A stretch of 64,000 nucleotides of DNA from JAWKXU01 sp020446465 (GCA_041396845.1 JAWKXU010000003.1:1-64000); one strand, 5' to 3'. Positions 49,177 through 58,952 are shown, counted from the stretch's first letter. The notes: generated by a model from the letters alone, not told the origin. Translations and numbers: made by a program.

Positions 49177-50862
49177 ATGTCCATGCTTAAAGAACCGGGC
49201 CGAAAATACCGGCCGTTTCCGCAAATCAACTTGCCTGATCGGCAGTGGCCCAGTCGAACGATTACGGCCCCGCCGCGCTGGCTTTCCACCGACTTGCGCG
49301 ATGGCAACCAGTCGATCATCGATCCGATGGATGCTGCCAAGAAGAACCGTTTCTTCGACCAGCTGGTTGAAGTGGGCCTGAAAGAAATCGAGGTTGGTTT
49401 TCCGGCGGCGGGCGCGACCGAGTTTGACTTTATACGGTCGCTCGTCCGGTCAGGGCGCATCCCCGATGACGTGCTGGTTCAGGTGCTGACCCAAAGCCGC
49501 GAAGATTTGATCCGCACCAGCTTTGAAAGCCTGGACGGCGCGCGCGCGGCAATCGTCCACCTTTACAACGCGGTGTCGCCGGCCTGGCGGCAGATCGTCT
49601 TCAACATGACCAAGCCGCAAGTGAAAGAGATTGCCATTCGCGGCGCGCAAATCATGCGCGACGAAGCGGGTAAGCGCCCGGCGACGGATTGGCATTTCCA
49701 ATACAGCCCGGAAACATTTTCTACCGCTGAACTGGATTTCAGCCTGGAATGTTGCGAGGCGGTGATGGATGTCCTGCAACCCACGCCGGACCACCCCATC
49801 ATTTTCAACCTGCCTGCTACGGTTGAGGCAGCAACGCCCAATATCTATGCCGATCAGATCGAGTATTTCCACCGTAACATTCCGCGGCGGGACAGTGTGA
49901 TCATTTCGCTCCATACACACAACGACCGGGGCACTGGCGTTGCTGCGGCGGAACTGGGCATGATGGCTGGCGCAGACCGCGTCGAAGGGTGCCTGTTCGG
50001 CAATGGGGAGCGAACCGGCAACTGCTGCCTCGTGACCGTTGCGCTCAACATGTATACGCAAGGCGTTGACCCTGGACTGGATTTCTCCGACATCGACCGG
50101 GTGATCGAAACAGTGGAATACTGCAACCAGATCCCGGTGCATCAACGCCACCCTTATGGCGGAGAGCTGGTGTTTACAGCCTTTTCCGGCAGCCATCAGG
50201 ATGCGATCAAGAAAGGCTTTTCTGCGCACGAACAGCAGAATGATGAACTGTGGCGCGTGCCGTATCTGCCGATCGACCCGGCCGATCTCGGACGCAATTA
50301 CGAAGCAGTTATTCGCGTCAATTCGCAGAGCGGTAAAGGCGGGTTCGCCTGGGTTCTGGAACAGAATCAGGGTCTGAAACTGCCCAAGAAGATGCAGGCG
50401 CATTTTTCTAAATATGTGCAGCAACTGGCCGACGAATTGAGTCGTGAACTCAACGCGGACGATATCTGGGACGTGTTTCGCAAGACTTACCACATGCAGA
50501 CGAGTGACCGGCGGTTTCGATTGGTCGACTATGATGAAGCCCGTGCACAGGATGGCACCCGCGTCTTTACCGGCAAGATCGAGGTGGACGGGCAGGAACA
50601 GACCGTCAGCGGACGCGGCACAGGACTTATTTCCTCCGTTCTTGCGACGCTGAAAGATACATTCGGGCTGGATCTGGACGTTCTGGATTATTCAGAACAT
50701 GCCATGTCCAAAGGCACAGATGCCCGCGCTGCGGCCTATGTTGAATGTGCAACGTCGACTGGTCAGACTGTCTGGGGCGTCGGGATTGATCCTGATGTTG
50801 CAACGGCAAGCGTCCGGGCGATTCTGAGCGCAGCCAACAGCGCAGTGGGTTTGTCAGACTGA
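49177..50862 (+). CDS. leuA: 2-isopropylmalate synthase
   Basis: 561 residues from the ATG at 49177 (AAGGCG upstream), the long LeuA type. First committed step of leucine synthesis, from 2-oxoisovalerate and acetyl-CoA. TIM barrel (about 30-330): WLSTDLRDGNQSIIDPMD, LKEIEVGFPAAGATEFDF, SLHTHNDRGTGVAAAELGMMAGADRVEGC with metal His ligands, GNGERTGN. The C-terminal allosteric domain (about 430-561) binds leucine for feedback. Preceded by a leader and attenuator. Confidence 0.95.
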   Translation: MSMLKEPGRKYRPFPQINLPDRQWPSRTITAPPRWLSTDLRDGNQSIIDPMDAAKKNRFFDQLVEVGLKEIEVGFPAAGATEFDFIRSLVRSGRIPDDVLVQVLTQSREDLIRTSFESLDGARAAIVHLYNAVSPAWRQIVFNMTKPQVKEIAIRGAQIMRDEAGKRPATDWHFQYSPETFSTAELDFSLECCEAVMDVLQPTPDHPIIFNLPATVEAATPNIYADQIEYFHRNIPRRDSVIISLHTHNDRGTGVAAAELGMMAGADRVEGCLFGNGERTGNCCLVTVALNMYTQGVDPGLDFSDIDRVIETVEYCNQIPVHQRHPYGGELVFTAFSGSHQDAIKKGFSAHEQQNDELWRVPYLPIDPADLGRNYEAVIRVNSQSGKGGFAWVLEQNQGLKLPKKMQAHFSKYVQQLADELSRELNADDIWDVFRKTYHMQTSDRRFRLVDYDEARAQDGTRVFTGKIEVDGQEQTVSGRGTGLISSVLATLKDTFGLDLDVLDYSEHAMSKGTDARAAAYVECATSTGQTVWGVGIDPDVATASVRAILSAANSAVGLSD

Positions 50863-50893
50863 TAATCGAGTCGGGGTGCGTAGTGAAAGTTGC

Positions 50894-51000
50894 CTACAGC
50901 GTTTCGTGAAAAAGATGGATCGGCAGAAACGCTGTAGCCTTTTGATTTTCCGCATTTCTTAACCGAGAAAGTCTATCAACTTTTTCTCGAAATGCTTTAG
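50894..51000 (+). repeat. 107-bp two-hairpin repeat, copy A
   Basis: Hairpin 1 is CTACAGCGTTTC paired with GAAACGCTGTAG; hairpin 2 is GCATTTC/GAAATGC outside GAGAAAG...CTTTTTCTC. It matches the reverse complement of 62495-62601 at the same length with about 17 differences. Its last bases supply the TAA stop of the gene at 50997-51569. Confidence 0.85.
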
Positions 51001-51569
51001 CGGTCCTGCGACATGGGCGCAGGAGCGGACGCACCCCAGATCGCCTCTGCCATCGCATCCAGATCGGTGAAGTTGCGCCCCGCTCCAATCGGGTCATATC
51101 GGTTCAGGAGCGCCCTGCCCTGTTCGTTCTTCAGGAGTTTCTGCCGCAAGGCGCGTTGCAACAGGTGCAGCCGCATCAATGCTTCCTCGGAAGCCCGTTC
51201 CGCATGACGGCGCTGCCCTTTAATCCAGCCTCGCTCAATCTGGGCGACACGCTCGATCACCAGCTCGCTGTAGATTCGGTGTGGGCCGCGATGGAGGGGA
51301 AGCCCCGTGCGTAACACCTCTTCGTCGTTGGCGGGCAGTAGCAAGCCGTTGAAACGGAAATCATGGAGCCGCACCCTGTCCCGGCCCAACCCTTCCAGAA
51401 ATCGGCCAAAACAACGCCGGCTGACAAGTTGACGCGGCAAGAGATGGTGACGCTGCAGCCCGGCGCGGTAATCGGGCGCGCCCTTCCGATTGACAGCGCG
51501 GAATGACAACGGCGCACAGGTTGACAGCGCTGTCGGTAGCGAACCGCCCAATCCCCCCTGTTTTTTCAA
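50997..51569 (-). CDS. AHH-type (HNH-like) nuclease domain protein
   Basis: 190 residues, TTG start overlapping the upstream gene's stop (TTGA). It contains LQRHHLLPRQLVSRRCFGRFLEGLG (about 38-62), followed by NGLLLPANDEEVLRTGLPLHRGPHRIYSELV. The paired His and later RGPHR fit the AHH family of HNH/ENDO VII-like nucleases, many of which are polymorphic toxins. It is a free-standing domain without a secretion region, so toxin use is unproven. The stop is provided by the 107-bp repeat. Confidence 0.65.
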   Translation of the reverse strand: MKKQGGLGGSLPTALSTCAPLSFRAVNRKGAPDYRAGLQRHHLLPRQLVSRRCFGRFLEGLGRDRVRLHDFRFNGLLLPANDEEVLRTGLPLHRGPHRIYSELVIERVAQIERGWIKGQRRHAERASEEALMRLHLLQRALRQKLLKNEQGRALLNRYDPIGAGRNFTDLDAMAEAIWGASAPAPMSQDR

Positions 51570-52393
51570 GATGCGCTCCAGACACGGATGAAACGCCCGT
51601 TTGCGGACGGTTCCAGCTGCAGCAACTGTCCGTTTGGCCCTGTAACTTCCATACCTTCACGTAATTGTCCGGCCGAGACGAGGTAATCGATCAATCGCAC
51701 TGCGATCTTCGCCGCTGCTGTACGATCGCCCGCAAGTTCGGGTTCAATGCGAATTTCCTGCCCTGTAAAGAAAGCCATGCCTTCGCTCTGCATCGCGCCA
51801 TCTGCTGACGTTTGCAGGCCAACAAGGCCCAGGCCGGGGAAAACCCCACCTTCCTGCCAGTTCCCGACAACCGAAGTAAAGTAACGCGGCCCGATGCAAC
51901 TGCGCGCCGGGTGCCAGGCAATCGCCGCAAGCCCGGGGGCATCGCACAGGGCCGCCGCCACGCCAACCATTGCGCGGACAACGGGCAACATCCGCTCCCC
52001 CCCGGCAAGGTGCGGGCCGGGCACAAGCCAGATCGCTTCATAATCGCTGGCACAAAAACTTTCCTGAAGATCGAACGGATAGACGCACTGCACGGATGGA
52101 GCGCTGTGCCCCGGCGCCAGTCCGCAAAGATCGAATGTCAGGCCATTGGCCAAAAGTTCAAGCCAGTCTTCACTGCCGTCATTTCTCCGATGACCTGCAA
52201 ACTCTCCATTAGCGCCATGACCGTTGAGCGCAGCATCCGTTGTGCCATCAGCCGCGCGGGCAGTCGTATTGTCGAGTCCGGTCAGGGAAAATGTACGACA
52301 TTCGGTTGCCAGGCGCGCAACGGCATCCTTATCGGGCCGCCGCCCCCTGGTGAACAATAGCGAAACACCATATGCCAAGCCTGTTTCGCTCAT
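51566..52393 (-). CDS. Hypothetical protein coupled to AHH-nuclease gene
   Basis: 275 residues, no signal peptide. Features: MSETGLAYGVSLLFTRGRRPDKD start, DYEAIWLVPGPHLAGGERMLPVVRAMVGVAAAL, IAWHPARSCIGPRYFTSVV, and GMEVTGPNGQLLQLEPSANGRF near the end. I do not recognise the family with confidence. It precedes the AHH gene with a 4-base overlap, so a partner or immunity role is possible. Confidence 0.55.
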   Translation of the reverse strand: MSETGLAYGVSLLFTRGRRPDKDAVARLATECRTFSLTGLDNTTARAADGTTDAALNGHGANGEFAGHRRNDGSEDWLELLANGLTFDLCGLAPGHSAPSVQCVYPFDLQESFCASDYEAIWLVPGPHLAGGERMLPVVRAMVGVAAALCDAPGLAAIAWHPARSCIGPRYFTSVVGNWQEGGVFPGLGLVGLQTSADGAMQSEGMAFFTGQEIRIEPELAGDRTAAAKIAVRLIDYLVSAGQLREGMEVTGPNGQLLQLEPSANGRFIRVWSAS

Positions 52394-52508
52394 TCACCCA
52401 TGCCCGAAATCATCGTGCCACTTATCTCCGTCGCGCATTGTTTTGCCGCGAAAGATTGCAGAGGTCGAGTCCTGACAAAAAGATTAGTTCCATTCTGGAA
52501 CAATTTGC

Positions 52509-52982
52509 TCAGAATATCCCCATTGCGAGGCCTTCCGCCATCGCAGCGCCAAGCTCCCGGCATGGTGCAAGCTGTTCAGGCGAAAGAAATTTATCTGCGA
52601 GGATTTCCTCCGGCGTTTGTGCTCCAAGGTTGCAGATGATCGGATCGGCAATCCTTTTGAGCCGCCACCCGGTCACAATGCGATCAATCTGGGCCGTGGC
52701 GCCATGACCGTCTGAGCCTGCTGCTACCATCGTCGCAAATGGGCGGCCCTCGATCTGGCCAAGCAAGGGGTAATAACACCTGTCGAACATTTCTTTCATT
52801 TCGCCAGACATGCTGGCAAGATTTTCCGGGCAGACGAACAAGTAGCCTTTGCATGATTCCACGAATGCCGGCGTCACATCGTCAGCGCGGATCAGATGTG
52901 CATATGCGCCTGCTGCGTCACTGGCAGCCTGAGCCATGGCCCGTGCGGCGCCGGTGCGGCTATGCCAGATGATTGCAAGCAT
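52509..52982 (-). CDS. Flavodoxin-like / NADPH-dependent FMN reductase family protein
   Basis: 157 residues. The N-terminus IIWHSRTGAARAMAQAASDAAG is an FMN-phosphate loop. GYLFVCPENLASMSGEMKEMFDRCYYPLL is the usual second region. It is probably an FMN-binding redox protein of the cytoplasm, with unknown partner. Its 5' end is close to the divergent recJ start. Confidence 0.85.
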   Translation of the reverse strand: MLAIIWHSRTGAARAMAQAASDAAGAYAHLIRADDVTPAFVESCKGYLFVCPENLASMSGEMKEMFDRCYYPLLGQIEGRPFATMVAAGSDGHGATAQIDRIVTGWRLKRIADPIICNLGAQTPEEILADKFLSPEQLAPCRELGAAMAEGLAMGIF

Positions 52983-53054
52983 CGCGTAAGGTTACCCTGG
53001 TTATTCGCCCCGGCCGGGCTTTGCGCAGGCGAGTGGATGGGTTATCTGCCCCTC

Positions 53055-54857
53055 ATGGTCAACCCGGCAGCAGCGACGGTTTTTGGAGTAGAGCGCTCGT
53101 TTTCAGGACGAAGCTGGCGCTGGCGGCGTGGCAACATGGACCTTGCCGCGCAATCTGGCACGGATGCCTTGCAGGACGACATCGTCACGCAAATTCTTCT
53201 GGCTCGCGGTGTCGAACGGCACGATCTGGTCCGCCACCGCAACCCGACCTTACGCGATTTTTTACCTGATCCATCGACATTCAGGGACATGGACAGCGCG
53301 GCAGAACGGCTCGCGCAAGCCGTACTCACCAGCGAGAAAATGACCGTTTACGGTGATTACGACGTGGACGGCGCGACCAGCTCGGCCCTGCTTTTGCGCC
53401 TGTTGCGCGAACTTGGGTTGAATGCCGACTATTACATTCCTGATCGCCTGCTTGAAGGTTATGGGCCAAGCGGTGAGGCGCTCGTTCGTATTGCAAAGGG
53501 TGGCAGCAGCCTGATCGTCACTGTCGATTGCGGTGCGATGGCGCACGATGCCCTGGCCCAGGCGAATGAGGCTGGTGTCGATGTGATCGTTGTCGATCAC
53601 CACAAATGTTCCCCTGAACTGCCCGTCGCGACGGCGCTGGTTAACCCGAACCGACTCGATGAAAGCGAACTTGGCGCAGCCTACGGCCATCTTGCTGCTG
53701 TCGGGATGGCGTTTTTACTGGCCGTTGCCACTGTGCGTGCATTGCGGCGTCGCAATTTCTTCGAATCACGCAAGGAGCCGGACCTTTTCGCGCTGCTGGA
53801 TCTGGTTGCGTTGGGCACAGTTGCCGATGTTGCTGCCTTGCATGGGTTGAACAGGGCGATGGTGGCACAAGGACTGAAGGTCATGGCCCGGCGCGACAAT
53901 ATCGGCATGTCGGCCCTGATTGATGCCAGCAGGCTTAATCGCGCGCCCGTTTGCAGCGACCTCGGCTTCGCGTTGGGGCCGCGAATCAATGCTGGCGGTC
54001 GCGTGGGCGAATCGACGCTGGGTGTGCGCTTGCTGACGACCCAGGACGCTGACGAAGCCCGTGCGATAGCAGCGCAGCTTTCTTCTCTGAACGATGAACG
54101 CCGCGCGATCGAAGCCATGGTCCAGGAAGCCGCCGAAGCACAGATGGAAAGCCAGCATAACCGCTCCGTCATTATCGTGGCGGCAGAAGGCTGGCATCCG
54201 GGAGTGATCGGGATTGTGGCCGGGCGAATCAAGGAAAAGGCCGGGAAACCGGCGATTGTCGTCGCTTTGGATGGCAGCAGCGGCGGACAAGGCAAAGGTT
54301 CCGGGCGATCCATAAGCGGTGTGGATCTTGGTGCGGCGATTATCGCTGCGCGTGAACACGGGCTGCTGGTGGCTGGCGGCGGTCATGCCATGGCGGCGGG
54401 GCTGACTGTCGCGGCTGACAGGCTGGACGCGTTTTCAGATTGGCTGGATGACCGTCTGGCAGGGGCTGTCGCGGCGGCCAGCGCCCATCAGGCGACGACT
54501 CTGGACCTTGCGGTTGCGCCGGACGGGCTGACGCCTGAACTGGTGGAAACGCTCGAATCGGCAGGCCCCTATGGCATGGGCTGGCCGCGCCCACGCGTCG
54601 CCGTCGGCCCGGTGCGGATTGTGAAGGCAGATATTGTCGGTAAGGATCATGTGCGGCTGATTGTGCGCGGAAACGACGGCGGTTCCTTCAAGGCTGTGGC
54701 CTTTCGCGCGGCGCAAAGCGATCTTGGCCAATCCCTGCTTCATGGCGCGCGTGAACGGCCTGTTTGGCTAGCCGGACAGGCCCGGATCGACGATTGGTCA
54801 AGCAGACGCCAGGCTGAACTTCATGTGGAAGATGCGGCCTGGGCAGACCAACGATAA
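53055..54857 (+). CDS. recJ: Single-stranded-DNA-specific exonuclease RecJ
   Basis: 600 residues from the ATG at 53055; the frame is open upstream but shows no better start. 5'-3' exonuclease of the DHH phosphoesterase superfamily used in recombination and mismatch repair. Seen: VYGDYDVDGATSSALLLRLL (motif I), VTVDCGAMAHDAL, VIVVDHHK (DHH), GTVADVAALHGLNR and the DHHA1 region GVDLGAAI ... VAGGGHAMAAGL, with an OB-fold at the C-terminus. Confidence 0.95.
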   Translation: MVNPAAATVFGVERSFSGRSWRWRRGNMDLAAQSGTDALQDDIVTQILLARGVERHDLVRHRNPTLRDFLPDPSTFRDMDSAAERLAQAVLTSEKMTVYGDYDVDGATSSALLLRLLRELGLNADYYIPDRLLEGYGPSGEALVRIAKGGSSLIVTVDCGAMAHDALAQANEAGVDVIVVDHHKCSPELPVATALVNPNRLDESELGAAYGHLAAVGMAFLLAVATVRALRRRNFFESRKEPDLFALLDLVALGTVADVAALHGLNRAMVAQGLKVMARRDNIGMSALIDASRLNRAPVCSDLGFALGPRINAGGRVGESTLGVRLLTTQDADEARAIAAQLSSLNDERRAIEAMVQEAAEAQMESQHNRSVIIVAAEGWHPGVIGIVAGRIKEKAGKPAIVVALDGSSGGQGKGSGRSISGVDLGAAIIAAREHGLLVAGGGHAMAAGLTVAADRLDAFSDWLDDRLAGAVAAASAHQATTLDLAVAPDGLTPELVETLESAGPYGMGWPRPRVAVGPVRIVKADIVGKDHVRLIVRGNDGGSFKAVAFRAAQSDLGQSLLHGARERPVWLAGQARIDDWSSRRQAELHVEDAAWADQR

Positions 54858-54927
54858 GCCGTCATGTAATTCGGGGGCTTGACCAGCCCCACTATGCCCC
54901 CTAAGTGCGCGCCCACACCACCGACGT

Positions 54928-55002
54928 GGCCCCTTCGTCTAGCGGTTAGGACGCGGCCCTTTCACGGCTGAAACACGGGTTCGATTCCCGTAGGGGTCAC
55001 CA
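54928..55002 (+). tRNA. tRNA-Glu (anticodon TTC)
   Basis: 72-base cloverleaf plus encoded CCA. The acceptor GGCCCCT pairs with AGGGGTC; anticodon loop CTTTCAC gives TTC; T-loop GTTCGATTC is normal. A near twin follows 42 bases later. Confidence 0.93.
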
Positions 55003-55044
55003 CGGTGGATTTCTGGCCTCATGCGCGGAAACTTCCCGGCGCAA

Positions 55045-55119
55045 GGCCCCTTCGTCTAGCGGTCAGGACGCGGCCCTCTCACGGCTGAAACACGGGTTCG
55101 ATTCCCGTAGGGGTCACCA
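55045..55119 (+). tRNA. tRNA-Glu (anticodon CTC)
   Basis: Same acceptor and arms as the first, differing at two sites: GGTCAGG for GGTTAGG in the D-loop and anticodon loop CTCTCAC, giving CTC. CCA encoded. The pair reads GAA and GAG. Confidence 0.93.
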
Positions 55120-55206
55120 TCCCAACCCACCGTTTGCCAATATCCGCTCCCAAAATGTCACATGAGGGTGGCCGCCCGCGATCCTTGGCGCTAGGGGCGA
55201 TGCACG

Positions 55207-56394
55207 ATGAGTGCGCGCCCTACCCTGCCCTGGACCGGTGTCCTGCTGGCCATCGTCAGCGGAATTGTCATGCTCGCTTCTGGCGCAGACTGGCTGCTTT
55301 CTCTCGCAATTGTGGTGATCTGGATTGCATCGCTCTGGCTTATGCAGCCACCGCCCGTTGCCCCCATTCGGCAAAGCGACGGGATGAAAATTACCCGCGA
55401 TTCGATGCGGGAACTTATCGAACATTCCGGCCTGCCGTTGATGCTGCTTGATCGTAATCGTATCCTGATTGCCAATTCCGCAGCCAGAAAGGCGCTGGGG
55501 TCGCACGTTGTCGGCCAGGATGCGCGCGTTGCCCTGCGTCATCCCGCGGCAGTGGAGTTGCTTGACAGGACAGGAAGCGGCAGCGCGACCATTGCCGGGC
55601 TGACCGGGCCTAAAAGCGTGTGGCGCATGTCGCGCTATTCAGTGGACGGGCGTTACTGGATGGTCGAATTGCTCAATCGCACGGCCGAGGCCGATATCAG
55701 CCGCGCCCACACCGATTTTGTCGCCAATGCCAGCCATGAACTGCGCACGCCTCTGGCCGCGATTATCGGCTATATCGAAACATTGGCTGATGGCGGCGAC
55801 ACGATTGATGCCGAACAGCGCCAGCGGTTTTTGCAAATCGTGCTCAAGGAAGCGCGGCGTCTCCAAAGCCTGGTCGATGATCTGATGTCCCTGTCTCGCG
55901 TCGAGGCGGAAAAACATGATCTGCCCGCTGAACGTCTCGAACTGAACGGCGCTGTCGCACAGGCCGCCCGCGACGCCGGATCGCCTGAAAGCAAGGCGCG
56001 CGTGCAAATCGTAAAGGCATCCGTCCCGCTTTATATAAAGGGCGATCGCCAGCAGATCGAACAACTTGTCCGCAATCTTGTCGATAATGCGCTTAAATAT
56101 GGTGACGCAGACAAACCTGTCAGTGTTGCGATCACGCCCAACGACAAAGGCTTTGCCCAAGTGACCGTGACAGACCAGGGGGCTGGCATCCCGGCTGAGC
56201 ACATTCCGCACCTTACACGGCGGTTCTATCGCATCGATCCGGGCCGCAGCCGGGCAGCGGGCGGCACGGGCCTGGGACTGGCCATCGTCAAACATATCGT
56301 GGAACGCCATCGCGGCAGGCTGGACATCGCCAGCAAGCAAGGACAGGGGACAACCATCACTGTCCGCTTCCCTTTGATTGGCGAAGAAGATTAA
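55207..56394 (+). CDS. phoR: Phosphate regulon sensor histidine kinase PhoR
   Basis: 395 residues. Two N-terminal membrane segments (about 10-27 and 30-48) without a large periplasmic loop. A PAS-like region follows (LIEHSGLPLMLLDRNRILIANSAA), then HisKA with phosphoaccepting His in FVANASHELRTPLAAIIGY (about residue 180), N-box LVRNLVDNALKYGD and G-boxes VTDQGAGIPAEHIP and GGTGLGLAIVKHI. It phosphorylates PhoB when phosphate is low. Starts the cluster phoR-pstSCAB-phoU-phoB. Confidence 0.92.
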   Translation: MSARPTLPWTGVLLAIVSGIVMLASGADWLLSLAIVVIWIASLWLMQPPPVAPIRQSDGMKITRDSMRELIEHSGLPLMLLDRNRILIANSAARKALGSHVVGQDARVALRHPAAVELLDRTGSGSATIAGLTGPKSVWRMSRYSVDGRYWMVELLNRTAEADISRAHTDFVANASHELRTPLAAIIGYIETLADGGDTIDAEQRQRFLQIVLKEARRLQSLVDDLMSLSRVEAEKHDLPAERLELNGAVAQAARDAGSPESKARVQIVKASVPLYIKGDRQQIEQLVRNLVDNALKYGDADKPVSVAITPNDKGFAQVTVTDQGAGIPAEHIPHLTRRFYRIDPGRSRAAGGTGLGLAIVKHIVERHRGRLDIASKQGQGTTITVRFPLIGEED

Positions 56395-56407
56395 GAACAG
56401 GTCATCT

Positions 56408-56429
56408 TTGTCATGAAGTTGTCACATAT
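56408..56429 (+). promoter_or_regulatory. Pho box before pstS
   Basis: TTGTCATGAAG followed directly by TTGTCACATAT: two 11-base direct repeats, the layout of PhoB-binding sites. A further GTCAT lies 9 bases upstream (56401). It stands about 60-80 bases before the pstS ATG. Confidence 0.7.
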
Positions 56430-56490
56430 CTTTAACATCGGGCGTCGTGAGGGGCGCAAGTTGCGACCCGGACATCGGAAGGACCCTCTC

Positions 56491-57534
56491 ATGAACAAAT
56501 TTGCTCTTATGGCTTTGCCCGTTCTGGCAGCAAGCACCGCGCTTGCATCCTGCGGCGGCGCAGGCGGCACGACGCGGGATTCGATCCGCGCTGTTGGATC
56601 GTCAACCGTTTATCCTTTTGCCAAGGTCATTGCCGAATCGCTGGCCAAGGCAAACCCTGAATTCAAATCACCGATCATCGAATCGACCGGCACCGGCGGC
56701 GGTATGAAGCTGTTTTGTGCCGGTGTAGGCGCCGATACGCCCGACATTGAAAATGCCTCGCGTCGCATGAAGGCGTCTGAATTGGCAGACTGTCAGGGCA
56801 ATGGCGTGACGGACATCACGGAAATTCAGGTTGGCCTGGATGGCATTGCCTTTGCCGAATCGAAAGAAGGCAAGCAGCTGAAACTGACGCCCGAAATCGT
56901 TTACAAGGCGCTCGCGGCAAAGCCCTATGGCAAGGAACAGACTGCCAAGACATGGGCGGATGTTGATCCGTCGCTGCCCGCAGATCCCATTCTGGTTTAT
57001 GGCCCGCCGTCCACATCCGGCACACGCGATGCGATGAAAGAGCTTATTCTGGAAGCGGGCTGCAAGTCCGATCCGGAAATGAAAGCCCTGAAGGAAAAGG
57101 ACAAGGACGCCTTTACCGAAATCTGCACCGAAGTGCGCGGTGATGGCGCCTATGTCGATGCTGGCGAAAACGACAACCTCATCGTCCAGAAGATCGAAGC
57201 CAACCCCAAGGCTATTGGCGTTTTCGGTTTCAGTTATCTTGAAGAAAACGCCGACCGCCTTAATGGCCTCACCATGAATGGCGTCACGCCAACATACGAA
57301 TCGATTTCGGACTTCAGCTATCCAGGTGCCCGTCCGCTCTACATCTATGTGAAGAAGGCCCACCTCGATGCAATTCCGGGTTTGAAGGAATTCGTCATGG
57401 AATGGTCAAAGAACTGGGCCAAGGGTGGCCTTCTTGCCAAGTCAGGAATGGTTGTATCTCCTGATACAGTCATGAAAGCCAGCGCGGATGCGGCAAGCAC
57501 CTTCCCGTCGTTGACGGCTGACGAACTGAAATAA
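56491..57534 (+). CDS. pstS: Phosphate ABC transporter substrate-binding protein PstS
   Basis: 347 residues. It starts with a lipoprotein signal (FALMALPVLAASTALASC, Cys about 21) and then RAVGSSTVYPFAKVIAESLAKANPEFKSPI, with the phosphate-binding STGTGGG ... ENASRRMKASE and GPPSTSGTRDAMKEL. Periplasmic phosphate receptor of PstCAB. ATG at 56491 with GGAAGGA upstream. The Pho box upstream makes it PhoB-regulated. Confidence 0.96.
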   Translation: MNKFALMALPVLAASTALASCGGAGGTTRDSIRAVGSSTVYPFAKVIAESLAKANPEFKSPIIESTGTGGGMKLFCAGVGADTPDIENASRRMKASELADCQGNGVTDITEIQVGLDGIAFAESKEGKQLKLTPEIVYKALAAKPYGKEQTAKTWADVDPSLPADPILVYGPPSTSGTRDAMKELILEAGCKSDPEMKALKEKDKDAFTEICTEVRGDGAYVDAGENDNLIVQKIEANPKAIGVFGFSYLEENADRLNGLTMNGVTPTYESISDFSYPGARPLYIYVKKAHLDAIPGLKEFVMEWSKNWAKGGLLAKSGMVVSPDTVMKASADAASTFPSLTADELK

Positions 57535-57566
57535 ACGAAACACGTAACAGGGATACCCACCACACG

Positions 57567-58952
57567 ATGTCGCCAGCCATTCTGCTTCTCCTCGCCTTCG
57601 GGCTTGGTCTCGTGGGATGGCTGGCCGCCCGTGCGCGGGCCTGGAGTTTCCGTGCCGGTGCGCCGCGGGGCCGATTGGCGGCGTTGCCATCCTACCATGG
57701 CTGGTATGTCGCAATCTGGACAGTGGTGCCCGCAGCTATATTTGTCGTCGTCTGGTCGTTTGTTGCGCCCCATCTGGTGACGGCATCTGTCCTTTCCGCG
57801 CCCGAAGCGGGAAGCCTCCCTTCCTTCGGTTTTCAGCGGCAGAACATCCTCAACGAAGCAGCAGCAGTCGCGAGCGGAAAGGCGACAGCAGTTTTCAACC
57901 CTGCGGCACAGGCGCTGGTTGAACCCTATCGGGATGCGTTGCTCCGTTACCGCATTATCGGCATCGCCGTCACGCTACTGTTGTCCTTTGCAGGCGGTGC
58001 ATGGGCATTTACCCGCCTGCGGCCTGATTTTCGCGCCCGCACGCAGGTTGAGCGGGCCGCCATGCTTGGTCTCCTGCTTGCATCGCTCGTGGCGATCTTG
58101 ACGACGCTGGGCATTGTCGTCTCGCTCGTATTCGAAACGATCCGCTTTTTTGGCATGGTCTCGCCGGTCGATTTCCTGTTCGGCACGCATTGGGGGCCAG
58201 ATCCCATGGGCAGTGCCGACAACCCCAACCCGGAACGTTATGGCGCTATCCCGCTGTTCTGGGGCACGATTTATATCGGGGCGATCATTGCCATGATTGT
58301 GGCCGTGCCACTTGGCTTGATGAGCGCAATCTATCTCACCCAATATGCCAGCCCGCGCTGGCGTAGCTGGCTGAAACCAGCGCTGGAGATTCTCGCCGGC
58401 GTTCCCACCGTCGTCTATGGCTATTTCGCGGCGCTTACGGTGGCCCCTGCAATCCGCGATGCGGCGCAGGCCATTGGCATCAGCAATGCCTCCAGCGAAA
58501 GCGCACTGGCGGCGGGCCTTGTGATGGGCGTGATGATCATTCCTTTCGTCTCGTCCATGGCTGACGATTCGATTGCGGCTGTCCCTCAGGCCTTGCGCGA
58601 TGGCAGCCTTGCGATGGGCGCAACAAAATCCGAAACGATCCGCCGGGTTCTTATCCCCGCAGCCCTGCCCGGTATCATTGCCGGTGTGATGCTGGCCATC
58701 AGCCGGGCCATTGGCGAAACGATGATTGTGGTCATGGCCGCTGGCGCAGCCGCCAACCTTACTGCCAACCCGTTCGAGGCGATGACGACGGTGACCTTCC
58801 AGATTGTCGCCATGCTGACGGGTGAAGGCAGTTTCGATCATCCTGCAACACTCAGCGCATTTGCGCTTGGCATGATGCTGTTCCTTGTCACTCTCGCGCT
58901 CAATTTCATTGCCCTGCGCGTCGTCAAACGGTTCCGTGAAGCCTATGAGTAA
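57567..58952 (+). CDS. pstC: Phosphate ABC transporter permease PstC
   Basis: 461 residues, about 140 longer than the E. coli protein because of an N-terminal region with its own membrane segments (about 1-20, 50-70, 130-155). The transport core (about 175-461) has IPLFWGTIYIGAIIAMIVAVPLGLMSAIYL, the EAA loop with DDSIAAVPQALRDGSLAMGATKSETIRRVLIPAALPG and AISRAIGETMIVV. Overlaps pstA by 8 bases. Confidence 0.94.
   Translation: MSPAILLLLAFGLGLVGWLAARARAWSFRAGAPRGRLAALPSYHGWYVAIWTVVPAAIFVVVWSFVAPHLVTASVLSAPEAGSLPSFGFQRQNILNEAAAVASGKATAVFNPAAQALVEPYRDALLRYRIIGIAVTLLLSFAGGAWAFTRLRPDFRARTQVERAAMLGLLLASLVAILTTLGIVVSLVFETIRFFGMVSPVDFLFGTHWGPDPMGSADNPNPERYGAIPLFWGTIYIGAIIAMIVAVPLGLMSAIYLTQYASPRWRSWLKPALEILAGVPTVVYGYFAALTVAPAIRDAAQAIGISNASSESALAAGLVMGVMIIPFVSSMADDSIAAVPQALRDGSLAMGATKSETIRRVLIPAALPGIIAGVMLAISRAIGETMIVVMAAGAAANLTANPFEAMTTVTFQIVAMLTGEGSFDHPATLSAFALGMMLFLVTLALNFIALRVVKRFREAYE

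Noticed and set aside
52896..53054. Longer N-terminus for recJ
   Set aside because: The upstream codons overlap the divergent flavodoxin gene and no better start or ribosome site is seen.
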